64,000 nucleotides of DNA from the NCBI GenBank assembly GCA_963070105.1, contig OY718805.1:2068001-2132000 (forward strand), in the 5' to 3' direction. The position numbers and the translations under genes are program-made. Every line of letters starts with the position of its first letter. The first letter of the stretch is position 1. The DNA is from Litomosoides sigmodontis (taxonomy: Eukaryota; Nematoda; Chromadorea; Rhabditida; Onchocercidae). Below are positions 12,423-25,800 of the stretch, piece by piece. The notes below the pieces were generated by a model that was not told where the DNA came from, did no database searches, and saw nothing but the letters and a program-made list of their open reading frames with translations.

Positions 12423-13714
12423 AAACACACGTAAAGTGGAATTTAAAAAATCATTGCATAAAAATTGTAATACTTTTGAAGTGGTTTTTAACTGTTTGTA
12501 CAATTTCAATTTTGCCATTTAATTTTCTTTTTTCACTTGTGTAATAGCATTTAGTAGAGCAAACAATCAAGCAATTCAAACCTTCAATTCATACTGTTTT
12601 CAGTTCAATTCAATCAGACAGAGTTAATTTTGAGTCTTTCACGTTATAAAATTAAATTTAACATATCCTCTAGTAATATTTAAATCACAGAATGATTGAT
12701 CTCTTCGGAATATCAAAAATAAATCGCTCCAATCATTCGGAGAAATCAGAGTGAATTTAATGCAAATTTCCCGATGATATTTTTTAATGAAACTGTCGCA
12801 GTTTATTTTCTCGCCAATCAGAAATGATAAAGAAAATGACCGGTCTCTTCTTCCACTTCATGAAATTCGATTTGCTACGATCAAATTATACGAATTGGCT
12901 CTCTCTCTCTCGCTCACTCTCTTCCTCCCTCTCTCTCTCTCTCTCGCTTTCTTGGTTATTCGAAAATTCGAACATTATTCAAATCATTTATGTTTTTCAT
13001 TTAAAAGTATTTCAATTTTGTTTCATCGTTTTACAGATACATGAAATTTTTCATCTTTAATTACGATCTACACAGAAATACGTACGTTAACGAACAAGCA
13101 AAATCCTTCAAGTATTTTATTTACATGAAAATTAAATTATTTCAAAAAAAAAAGCATAACAATGTTTAACAAATGTAACCTTTACTGATTATTACGATTA
13201 ATTATGAAAATATTTTTTCATTGATATTTAAAGCATTTCGATGATAATATTAATATTATATTATAGGTGCAATAAACGTGTACTGTTGACGTGTACAACA
13301 GTGACTGTTGCACACGTCAACGGTGACTGCTTGCACTTATAATATTAATAAACGTGTACAACAGTTACAGTCGCTCTTCAAACCTAAAATATTGCTCATT
13401 ACTTTCAGCGCCACAAATACTTTCATTCATGTTGTGAATAATTTTAGCATTGTTTGACCCTTGCAGGCATCCATTTCATTTCATAATTCCACGCTGTTAA
13501 GGGAATTTTTCAAAAAGATTTAAATTTTCATTTTCCTTTTTTTGCAAAACTACCGCAATAACGGAGGAACATTTGTAGAGATTATGCGCTTTAAGCCAAT
13601 GAAAGATTAAAGAATGAAATAATTACCATAAATAATTAAGGCATCACAAATGCATCACTTTCTTCATCATTTTGCATCACAAAGGTTCCGATGAGCATTG
13701 ACGTTTTAGGCGAG

Positions 13715-13747
<33 letters not shown>

Positions 13748-16700
13748 TTCTGATAGTAAGAGATAATTTTATCACACATTTGCGAACTCTTCACTTTCTT
13801 TCCTAAAAATCGTCAGTCTCTTTTTTTTTTTTTTTTTTGTTCACAGATATGCCTTTAGGGTATAAATTAATTCTATTCGTTTGATTAGTTTGTTTTTTTC
13901 TTTCCCACTTTTTTTTGCTACTTTAATTTATGCATAAATTAATGTGTAATTAATGTGCACCATTCTCAGTGAATAAATTGCGTTGTTCAGGGAAAAGAAG
14001 AAAGTGAAGAAACGTAAGCAGAAAGTAAATAACACTGACGTGTCACGCAACATAAAGGTGCTCTACTCATTTACGTGAAGTGTATAAATTATGAATAAGA
14101 AAAAATTCGTATACTTAGAAGAAACATGCAAAAGTTAGCAACATTTTAGTTTTTTATAAAAGTACTTTAATATGCAAGAAGAAAAAATTTTCCAATAACT
14201 TACGTATTTCACGTGACTGATCTCTTCTTATTCTACGTGTCAAATTTTCGCTTGCTGTTTTTCATGTTTGCTTGCAATGAGCGAAATTCATAAAAGTTGT
14301 CCGATTGGAATTGCTGCCCACTCGTAGCAAAATCAATTTGTGAAAAATTCTTTCATGCAAAAGGGCAACACTTATAAGCGATGACACATTTTTGCGTAAA
14401 TGAATAACGTAGGCGGAATTGCAATTGTTCGATGTGAATGAGTGTGAGCGGAATGATGGAGAGAATTCATAGAGTGGGGAAATTACAAATTGAAAATGAA
14501 TGGAATTTAAAATCAGTGAAATGAAATAGTTTCAATTCCTTTCGTATCAGCGATAAATTTAAATCTAATCATCTCATTCCCTACGCCTAAACGTACTCTT
14601 AGTGAAATGGTTGAAATAATTCCTCTTCCCTTCCCTCCCCCACTTTTCTTTTAATGTTTTGTACCAAATTCACAATGTTTTATACTAAATTTACTTTCGA
14701 ATTAAAAAATCTTGCATTGCTATAAATCTAGTGCTAATATCATTGTGCGATTATCGTAACTTTTCAACCTGATATTCTTGACTGTTACAACCTGATATTA
14801 TTAATATGAATTTCATAGAAATTTATTGAAATTTAAAAGGTTATGATTAGCTAAATTAAAGTTTGAGGGAAACGAACTTGCCTTTCGTCTTCATTCACTT
14901 TTCTTTCCCCCTCTCTTTGTCTCTCTCTTTCTCTCTCTGGAAAGGTTAGATCTTTGAAAATAAAAGTCACAAAATATTATTACGCTGCACTATGCCACCA
15001 CTACTGTTACACCCCTTTCCGTCAAAATTTTAATATTGTTGACAAATTGAAAATCCACCATTGGCGCCACCATCACCACTACCTCTCACTCTTCCTCTGT
15101 CAACAAACGAGAAAATTCTCCCACATTCTTTTCCTCTCCTCTCCTCTCTCTTCCTCCCTCCCTCTTCCAATTTCCATTTAATTAAATGTGAAAATACGAT
15201 ATTTCGTTATTTATTTCCACTCACACTAAACAGCACAGGACAGCGTTGCTTCTTACCATTCTCAATCAAACTTCATACGCATTTTCAAATTTCAAACAAA
15301 ATTTTCACTTCATTCCTCTCTCTTCCTTCTCCTCTGCTCGCACACTTTTTTCTAATTTTGTGCACGCTATCGCTCTGCAATTATGCAACATTTATGACTG
15401 TTATAGTAAATATTATGCCAATTTGTTTTGTATAAATTTGAAAGTTAAGAAAAAGAGATTTGCAGAAATTTGCAATAATTTTGTAATAAAATTGTTCCAT
15501 TCACTGTCATAAATGTTTATACAAAATAAAGATAATATATAATATTAAGAATTTAATTAATTTAATAAAGAATTTAATTAATTTGTCATTTCCATCCCTC
15601 ACACTTATCTCTTCTTTGCACACAATCAGTTGTACCACAAAAGCATAAAAGGAATAGACCGCGCTCCATTCAAGGAAGAACGATAATTAGTTGCATTTAC
15701 AATGAAATTGTCATAAATTCACTTCGTTGAACAGTTTCCTCAATGAACAGAATTTCATATTTCGTTTCCTATTTAATTTTACAATCGCTGAATGCATTTA
15801 CTTTCCCATCTTTTATTGAAATAACTTAGGGATGAATGAATAAATTGAATAAAATTTGCTAAATTTTACAATATTATTTGAAATGACCGATAAAAAAAAG
15901 GGTATGGGAATAAAGAAAAAAAAATAGCGCAAATGTTCATTTCATATCTATGAATTTTTGCTAAGAAAACGAATTGTCTACCTCTCGCTTTCCTTCTCCT
16001 ACAATTTACGCTTTTGTTTTTTTGGTTCCTTCGATCAAAACAAGGCGAGTGAATTAAAAATTAGTAAATTCAAACAAACAGTGCCCCACCTATTGACTTC
16101 CTTTCTTCCCTTACATCTTTTCCTCTCTCATCATACACTGCACATCGCAATCAGTAGTACAATCAATTTTAACAAATTTTAAAACAATAATCACTAAACA
16201 AAGAGAATATTTTCAAAATTTAAGAATTAAACTTTCTAAAAAGTTATGTTTCACTCTATTTAAATGACAGGTAATTTAAGTTACACTTATTTTTTGAATG
16301 TATTTGAGGGTAAATATTCAATAGTGAAAGTGATTGTGAATTTAGCGAAATTATTGTATTCAATTGGAATAGTTATTTCACGGATGTAATTGAAGATAAG
16401 AGCAAATGAAGAATTTGCTTGACAAATTGAAATTTTTTGCAACTAATCGATTGAATATTAGTGCTGAAACTTTCGTCTCACTTTTTTTCACGATTTCCAT
16501 CCATGAAATCATCTCTTTCCCTCTCTCTCTCTTTCTCTCGCTATCATTGTTTGCTCTCCTCGAACTAACTAATTCTGATTCAAATTTTGGAAAGTAATTC
16601 TTTATCGATCAAATCATTGAAATTATTTCTTTCAAATAGTTTTCAAATAGAAGTGCTGAGTGGACACTTTATTTCACTCTTCCACTTCGACTTTTGCTTT

Positions 16701-18602
16701 TTCGAAATTTTTCACACTTTATTACAGTTGAATTTGCTGCTAGTGGTAGTTGATGATGATGACAAATCATCTAGCATCGTTCCACTGTGAACATTGCAAG
16801 TCATTCGGGCGCATTTGTTGCGCTCGCGCAAAATAGAATTGAAGTTTTCAAAAATGTTTCTGTTACTGAGTGCTGAAGAGGTATTCTCTCTGTATGTGTC
16901 TGTGAGTGTGATATTTCATTCCATTTTTCTCAATTCACTAATTGCTAATTAAGCTAACCAGTAACAGCGATATGTTATTAATTGGAATTTAATGCGTCAT
17001 TTACGGCAGTAAAGCTCCTATAGCTTCTGCGTAAACAAATTTCTCTACATGAACGTATAAAAGCGCTTATAATAAGCTAGCTTTTCTCTACGCTAAGTAA
17101 GTTAGCTTTCACCTGCGCTCTCCTCTTCTTCTACGTATCTGCAAATTTTTATTCGCTAATAAGTGATGAATCCTTCCATGCAACCCGACAGATGATGATG
17201 ACGGCAATGGAGCATCTGATTCGTTCCACGATTTTTTATAAATTAAAAAAATTTTTTTTTTTTTTATAAATTCGTCCAAGTGTATTTTCGTCGAACTAAA
17301 TGAGCAATCGTTTCTTCTTAAATTTGCCAAGCATCATTTGCAGAATTTATCAAATAAACCGCTTCAGTACTAAAATCCTTCTCCCATTTTACGTGAATCC
17401 TTTCATCTACATTTTCCACTTGGACGAAGCACCGTCCTCTGCTTTTGTTTAAAGTTCAAACTGTTCAATTTACGCATTTCACTGCAAAGTTTTTCATTTA
17501 TTGTGACTCATCGCTTCACGTCCTTGTCTTTTTGCGGAAATATGCTTTTTTTTGGTGAACAATTTAGTTCCGCAATTAAAAATCATTGTTAAAGTAAATC
17601 TACTTTGAACTTTTCGCATTGCAGCACCTCTTCTATTTCTCTTTCACTCTCCGTCACTCTCTCTCTCTCTCAGTTGCACTTCTTCAGTTTAAAATTACCT
17701 CAAAATTATTGCGTCAAAAATTATTTGTAATAAAATTACTCCCTTTATGTGATTGTCTTATTTTATTTTATAGCATACAAGAACTTGAACTAAAAAAAAA
17801 GAAAGCGAAAGTCAAAGAAAGCGGTGAGAATTTTCAAAAAAAAAAACAAACAAAAATAAAAAAACTTCGCCACGGAGACATTTCGAAATCTTTTCATAAA
17901 TGATAAATGATAGTTAAAATTCTCACAATGCGCTATCTTCTTTCCTTTTTAAAATTTTTGAAATCAAATTTCCATCATATAATATAATCAACCGCTCCAA
18001 TATATTCCCATTCATTTCATCATAGCTACACGACAATTTTACCTCATAAATTTCCATCATAATTTCAGGTCAATTACCTCAAATGCAAACTCACTCTATC
18101 ACTTCAAAAATATGTTTTCCCTTTCTCTCTCTGCCTTTACATGAGTGAAAAGGTTTCAAAAAATATAATTTTGCAATCGCTAGCAGCTAAATGTTTTACG
18201 ATTGACTGACTGAATGAGATGCGAATGGTTTCACAATTTTTTTTTTCTCCCTTATTACATTTTGCGATATTCCGTGCGACAAATGCGCTGGCGCACAAGT
18301 CACATACGTGCGAGCTTTGTTGCATGCATTCGAGTTATTATCTAAATGATAGAATTGGAAGAGAATTACTGTACGAGTAATTTGTCCCACTTGGCGAGAC
18401 TTTAGCCGTATTTTGTCATTTATTGAAATTATCATATTTGAGAATAACCGAAATGAAAATGTTCCTTAGGATGAGCGCTTTTCATAAAAGAAAAAAAAAA
18501 GGATAGAGAAATGAAATACAATGGAAAAATAATCATTTCAATAATTTCAGATATCCGATAGATGAGATGGACAATGTGAGGATAATTGAACGCATTTGAA
18601 AT

Positions 18603-18634
<32 letters not shown>

Positions 18635-18930
18635 TGGAACAAAACGTTTGATGCATTAAAGGTTTCATCTAACATTTAAATTCTCATATCATTTTTATTA
18701 AAATTTATTTGATGCATTAAAGGTTTCATCTAACATTTAAATTCTCATATCATTTTTATTAAAATTTATCATGCAATTATCTACTACTTTATTGCTTCTT
18801 CTCATTGATTATCTTTTAACAGTCAGCTATGCGTCATCATTCATTCCTTATCAAATGATTGTTGTTTATCGCTTTCGGTGCATTTCTTAACTTATCATTT
18901 CTATCAATCAGCAATTCTCATCACATCCTT

Positions 18931-18993
<63 letters not shown>

Positions 18994-19575
18994 TAGCATC
19001 GTCATCAATCACTATCACTGTTGCTATCAGTATGATCCTCTTCAATCAGAGACATGCATATTCTCGAAATGTTTTTCGATTTTTCGAAGTGGAGAAGACA
19101 AGAGAGAATTCACGCTCACATTTGCTTGACGTAATGACAACAACGATTTTTGAGTTCGAATTTATCGGAAATAAGTAAATCCAACAACGATTTTTGAGTT
19201 CCAATTTATCGGAAATAAGTAAATCAATACGCTTCCAATGGACAGCAGCAGCAGCAGCAGCAAGCAGCAAATCATTCACTGATGCATTAAGTGAATTTTT
19301 TTGCATTTAACGTCTTTCCTCTCTTCTCTCATTTATTCCTAATTAATTCGCATATTTCTCCTTTTATGTCCCCGACAAATTTTACACACACATATTATTG
19401 CCATTATTAAGAGAGCTTCTGTTTTGCCAGTGCGGAGATTCTGGATGGAAGAGGATCGGCGAACAATTTGCGGAACTACTGCTTGGCGAATGAGAAATGT
19501 TTAAGGGTTCAGAAGTGTCGCTGGTCGAAGACGAAGAAAGGAGCGGAAGCTAAAATAGTGAAAAAAAAGTTATAA
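11319..19575 (+). CDS. Small secreted cysteine-containing protein, four exons (tentative)
   Basis: Four exons join in phase: 11319-11397, 11441-11468, 11761-11814 and 19431-19575, 306 nt in all, giving 101 residues. The start MNRKVVLLWCLLLCTVI is a textbook signal peptide. Mature cysteines fall near residues 24, 41, 71, 77 and 83, with an INNS glycosylation sequon at 43-45 and a lysine-rich tail ending IVKKKL. The last exon is near 50% GC in about 30% GC surroundings, has a clean GTTTTGCCAG acceptor, and is followed 6 nt after TAA by AATAAA. Intron 1 is only 43 nt with a strong polypyrimidine acceptor; intron 3 is 7.6 kb and carries most of the local microsatellites. Family not recognised; a secreted peptide or small matrix protein is inference. 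The terminal exon is the best supported part and the exon 1 link is weaker. Confidence 0.5.
12341..12420. repeat. (AC)40 dinucleotide tract
   Basis: Forty perfect AC units inside the proposed 7.6-kb third intron of the small secreted-protein gene. Confidence 0.97.
13251..13347. repeat. 97-bp imperfect inverted repeat with near-perfect 37-nt hairpin core
   Basis: Core 13285-13321: an 18-nt arm starting GTTGACGTGTACAACAGT, one central G, then the complementary 18-nt arm with a single mismatch. Outside this, TAATATTAT..AGGTGCA (13251-13271) pairs imperfectly with TGCACTTATAATATTA (13332-13347). Eighteen bases resembling the left flank (AATAAACGTGTACAACAG) recur just after the right arm. It could be a small foldback element, a cruciform-prone site or an RNA hairpin; no target-site duplication was identified. 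Confidence 0.8.
18647..18769. repeat. Tandem duplication, two copies of 61 bp
   Basis: The unit beginning TTTGATGCATTAAAGG occurs twice in direct succession with period 61 and no visible difference, so the duplication appears recent. Confidence 0.92.
18931..18993. repeat. (ATC)21 trinucleotide array
   Basis: Pure ATC/TCA units over about 63 bp, non-coding context. Confidence 0.95.
19138..19225. repeat. Tandem duplication, two copies of 44 bp
   Basis: The unit beginning CAACAACGATTTTTGAG occurs twice with period 44 and one difference (GTTCGAA versus GTTCCAA). It lies 200 bp before the terminal exon of the small secreted-protein gene. Confidence 0.92.
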
Positions 19576-19580
19576 AACGC

Positions 19581-19586
19581 AATAAA
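19581..19586 (+). terminator. AATAAA poly(A) signal of the small secreted-protein gene
   Basis: AATAAA 6 nt downstream of the TAA at 19573-19575. Very short 3' UTRs are normal in nematodes. Confidence 0.55.
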
Positions 19587-20662
19587 TATTGAGCCTGTCA
19601 ATATGCGCCAAAAAAGCTAAGGCTAAAATAGCTCACTCATTAGATTAGTGTTTAACAGAATTACATTGGTAATTTCAAATTATATTATTAAGTGTGATGA
19701 ATTACTTCACTTCACGGTTGAACCGAATACGACTTACGTCAACGTTACTCTTAACGTCTCACTAGCGGAAATTTAGCAAATTGAATTCGAAATTGACCAT
19801 TCCACTTTCATTCTCTTTGTATATTTTATTTCGCTTTTCCTTACCTCCAACTTTTTCTGATATTCACTTGCTAATTGTAAAATTGTAAAATTTATCACTT
19901 GCAAATTTTATTTTTCCACAATACGGTTATTTAAATTATGTATGAATTCATTTTATTTATTTGTTAAATGAAATGCTAAATTCATTTATTTTAAAATTTC
20001 TTATTTCAGTTTCATTTTAGCTTGAAAATTCGGTCGCTTATTTTGCGCATATTCATGTGGTCTCATTTCAAAATTTAAATTGCTGCAACAGTTCTCGTCT
20101 CCCTCTTCGATTTCTTTGTATTATTTAAATGTGCGTTAAAATTCACTTCATCTTATAACGTATCCCTTCAACTGATAACTTTCCTAAGTCGTCTGTGTCA
20201 AGTGTTAATTGCGCCACATAATACATTCATTTGCCTCACGCACCAAACACTTCTTTTTGATGAAAAAAAAATAACAAAAACGAAAATAAATGTCAAATTT
20301 ATCGCTTTCAAATTTAATTTCAATAATCGCAAACTTTAAGGATTGGCTGCATTTCACTTTGTGTTAGCAGCATTACTTGTTAGAAATATCATTTAGCTGT
20401 TTACACAAACAGTACCGGTGGAATCGATGTATTTAATTTGAGCTTCTCCAAGTTGCTGAATGAAGCAATCTTATCGATGCATCATAGCACATAGGCACAC
20501 AAATACTCAATGATTTTACAATTTTAGCAAATTTCGAATTTGCTTCACTTTACAACGACAGATGCTCACGACAGTACTTTAGCCGCTTACATGTTCTTAA
20601 GAATTTACCAAAATCTTAATTCTTCGATATCAAATTTTTATCATTGCTACCATTATTTGTTG

Positions 20663-21440
<778 letters not shown>

Positions 21441-21530
21441 GTTATTAAATTATTAATTATTAATTATTGATTATTGATTATTGATTAGTGATTATTAATT
21501 ATTAATTATTAATTATTATTGTTATTAGAA
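21441..21530. repeat. Degenerate ATTATTA/ATTATTG heptamer tail of the ATT array
   Basis: Successive units drift between ATTAATT, ATTGATT and ATTAGTG with roughly 7-bp spacing, then return to ATTATTGTTATT. It looks like an older decayed flank of the ATT expansion. Confidence 0.75.
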
Positions 21531-22784
21531 TTTTTCTCATTTCCTTGGCTTCAATTATTCTGATACTGGTTTACTTAATTTAATTTAATTTATTCAACTT
21601 TTCCTACTCTCCCTTTTTTTTCGCTTGTTTTCAAACTACGATGACACTGTTGACCTTAATATTTATGAATTAGCTATTTATGGTGTTGCACGAACGTCCT
21701 GAGTTATGAAAATGACAAAGAATTACTGCATGAAATTCATTTTTATGATACTAATAAAGATCTCTAAGTTCTAGCTTTTACTATCTTATAGACGTGTAAT
21801 TGTTGCCAGGCATTGTATTTCCTTCCTTGCCTTCCCATTTTCTCTCTCTCTCCCTCTTCCTCTCTCTTCCTCTCTCCTTCTCTCTCTTTCTCTTTGTCCT
21901 CTTTTCTCAGATTTTGGTTATGTGTATTTTTTTTTGGTTAGAATATATTTGAAGGGATGATATGTATTGTGAAATTAGAGAATGAAAGAAGAGGAAATTA
22001 GATGGATGAAAATTTGACGAAGTAATGCGATTATACTTTTTGACGATTTAGGAACCACTTCCATCCATCTCTCTCTCTCTCTCTCTCCCTCTTACCTTTT
22101 TTCTTTTAAAGTAACTTGCAGTTCTTTCTTATTTTTTTTCGCTTATCAATTGACTGATCAGCGATTGTTCTAATCAATAACCGACTATCGTAGTGGAGGA
22201 GGCAGTAGTTCAAATTCCTAACTATTACAACCATTATTGATTGATTGATTGATTGATTGATTATTTACATGGCTCACCAACAGTCATCGAAATTTAATAG
22301 TAATTTATATGAGTCACCTTTCGCTTATCAAAAATTATCGATTATCATTCATTTGCGCTTCTTAAATGATAATCAATTTCATTGATTAAAGAAGTAAACA
22401 AAAATGACTTTTTCATCACTCCCTATTATCCTTGAAAACTCTGCCTAAATATTTTCATTGACAAATTTCTGCTAATTAATTAATTAATTGAGCAACTAAT
22501 TATTATTCCCTAAAGCATTTCATTTTTTTTCTCTTAATTTACTAATCTTTTAATTGCAGCATAATTGTTGAACCTTTCATAACCTTTTTCAGACATTTTA
22601 GCCATATCACTTTTATTAGTAAGTTTATGTGACATTACGAGAATTAAAAATTTTCCCTGCTATTTTAAGATTTTTAAATTTTCCAAAAAAACACATACAC
22701 AGAGAGAGAGAGAGAAATATAATTGTTTCGTATGTTTGAGATTGATGATAGGAGAAGTAGTGAATATTTCATAAAATTTTAATT

Positions 22785-22811
22785 ATGGGCGGTGAAATCG
22801 AGGCGAGATAG
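22785..22811 (+). other. Eight-codon upstream ORF before the OST-alpha start
   Basis: ATG at 22785 encodes MGGEIEAR and stops at TAG 22809-22811, 23 nt before the main ATG at 22835. If it is within the mature 5' leader it could lower translation. A trans-splice site between them would remove it, but none is obvious. Confidence 0.4.
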
Positions 22812-22834
22812 GTTGTTGTTCGTTTTAGCGGAAA

Positions 22835-25800
22835 ATGTTCAATACAATTGCGAACCTGGTGGCCGGTTCGCTGCTGAACTGTACGGATGGACCGGTGGGA
22901 ATAGTGACCGCTCGTGTTTACCTATCAAGTATGTCCATCCCTTCCTTCTTTTTTTCCTTAAATTTTCTTCTATTTACAGCTAAAATTCGTTTCACTTTCT
23001 GTATTTTCCACTCTTTGCAAGCGGTAAATGGATGGATGCCGCTGAAGAAAATGTAAAAGAAAAATATCATTTTAGTTTGCTCTTTTTTTCATTTAAAAAA
23101 AAATTAAAAAAAAAAGCTATACGATGTTAAACTGCGAATTAGTGGTGAATGGCTTATCACCTTATCAACTAATGCAAACATCTCATTGAAAAATTTTTAC
23201 CACACTGAAAATCAAACCGAAATTCTAGTAACTATCACGTGCTATTCTAGTAACTATCACTGTTAGTAGTGTACGTGTGTGTGTGACCTGAAATTGAGTT
23301 GTTTTTTTTGCAGGAATTGAATTGGCATTTATTGCGGCTCTGCTAGGATCAACACTTATCGCATTGATTACCGCATGTCTTGGCGTTTTGCATATCATTT
23401 ATGTATCATTTTATGTCACACAGCGATATCGACGGGCATTCATCGTCTACCTAGCTGGTACTGCACCGGTAAGCGCATTCATATACATTTCAGTAATTAA
23501 TTAATTAATTACAAATTGGAGAATTGTCTGTTTCATTTCCATCACTCAGTGAAGTTATCAGTCCATATGGTGATAATTAATGGTGCAACGAAAGGTAGAC
23601 TTTGTACAGTATCATATATGGTTGTAGCTAGTTAGAGATGCTAGAGATACTGTCAGTGATGAAATGAAATGAATGGCTAAAATGATAAAAGAAATTTTAA
23701 ACAATTAATGAAAGAAAAAATTGCTGAGAAGAAAGAATAAAAATCAGTGCGTCTGCATTTACAAATTGTATCCGTTTATTTTTAAATCATTTCTGATTTA
23801 TTTTCCATTTAAATCATTTTTGATTTATTTCACACATATCCTTTAAACACTTAATTCTTAATTCACGTATCCTGTGAACACTTAAAATCTGTTTCCCTGT
23901 AATTTCGGGTTTTGCGCAACTGTAACTTTTTGGGAGGAGAAATGGTGAAACTTTTTTTTTTACACAATACCATAATGATATTGGAAGAGTTAGGAAATAA
24001 TTGAAATTTTTTTTTACTATTTTTTTCCTTTTAAATTTAATTTAATTGAAAATCGCTTAACGAGAATAATTTGTGTAAATGCTGACGGAATAGTTGATAA
24101 TTGAATGAATAAAAGAAGTAAATTTAGTTATTTCGATTTTAAATTTTAGTTTGTGTCAACGCTTTCATTGGTCTCAATGTATATGCCACGGGTATGGTTC
24201 CTTTCACATCTTCTTGGTTTCTTGTAAGTCTTCGTCACAAATTTCAATCATTCACCTATGCTACTAAGACATTTAAAACAAATACAATTAAGGTTTTTTT
24301 TTTTTAAAAAAAATAAATAAATTGTGTTTATCTTCGTAGTGTGAAATTTTTAGGAAAGTTTGACGAGCGTGTTCGTTTAGTTTCATTTGGCTGGTATTCT
24401 TTTAGATTGTAAATTATCCTAATTGCTCTTTTTAACTTTTTAAATAGATTTTAGATAATATTTGAATTCTCTAAAATAGTAGCATATTTGTCTGTCATAC
24501 ATATGTTTGTTAGCGTAACAAAAATTTTTAGTCATTTCAAATCTAATGTAGCACACATGTCATAACTTCTTGTAATTTTAATTTACACGTTGCAACCTCC
24601 TGTAATTTCATGCTAAATTATCTTCAGTAAAATTCGCTGACACTCGTAATTTGCATATTATGAGAGATTGAAAAGTGGTGCGGAATAATTGCTTTCATTA
24701 TAGTCAAAATTCATTTGTGTCTGATTGTTTCACTGTTGAGAGAGTGAAATAATTGGATCATCCAATTTCATTTCAAATTTTGCATGAAATTAGAGATTTT
24801 TCTTTGAAAAAAAAAGTGCCACAAACATCTCAGTAACGTAATTTCCAATTAATTTTTCTTGTCCATTTTTTAGCAAATTTCCAACTGTTCACTTTTGTCG
24901 GCATTTGTAGGTATTTTTCGATAGCATTATGGGTGATCATTTGCCTTCTGATGAATATTTTCGAGGGGCGGCAAAAAATGGTGAGGAAAATAAAAAATGG
25001 TTGTTCGAGGATAAGTGTACAGACACCACCGCTCTGCTGTGTTTTTCCATGTCTTCCAAAGCTTGAACTTGATCAGTAAGAATTTTTTTTTTGATTAAAA
25101 TTAATTATTATTTATGAAATGCTGACAAATTAAGTAACACAGGTTTCTCTGTCGAATAGATGGATCCTATTCTCTTTTTGTTTTTTAAAAAAAAAAAAAG
25201 AGAGGCCTAATGTTATCGTAAATTGTTCATGCATGAAGCGAATTATGACTAATTTGAATTAATTTAATTTTCTCGTTACAGGGATCGGATTCGATTCTGT
25301 GAAATGATGGTCTTTCAAGCTCCATGTATTAGACTCGTATTTACAATTTTAAGCTTGATACTTTATTTTGAATATCAAGATGGTGCTATCATGTGAGTAA
25401 TCAATCCATTTGTTTCGAAATTTAATTTCATGAAATTACTTACACTAAAATAGAAGTACTCCTTTCTCTAAATTATTTCGAACTCTCCTAAATATTCCCC
25501 GAGATTATTTTCTTGTCCTTTTTTCCTCGTGTTTTCATGCAGTATTTTCAATTTCTTTTTCTTCCAATTCATAATTTTTTTTTTGTTTGCTACGGTAAAT
25601 CGCTTGTTGCCATCCAAAAATAAAAGTTTAAAGTAAGAAATTAGTTATATAAGTTTGATTGTAATACGCTCGAACTAAGAGCGTTCAATCGGTTTTTTTT
25701 CATATTTAATTACTTTAATTTAATCTTCAATTCAATTCAATTCAATTCATGAAATTGCTGTTTTCAGAGCTTTAAAAATACTCGATTTAATAGCACTTCC

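Larger units (their letters stand above)
11815..19430. other. Proposed long intron / non-coding, repeat-rich
   Basis: No confident exon seen. It contains CT tracts (about 12898-12948, 13714-13748, 16517-16540), an 18-nt poly-T (about 13821-13838), the hairpin at 13251-13347, CA tracts (12341-12420, 18602-18629), tandem duplications at 18647-18769 and 19138-19225, and an ATC array at 18931-18993. Minus-strand open frames near 17109-17330 and 18137-18325 (the latter with CDLCASAF) have no splice support. Confidence 0.45.
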
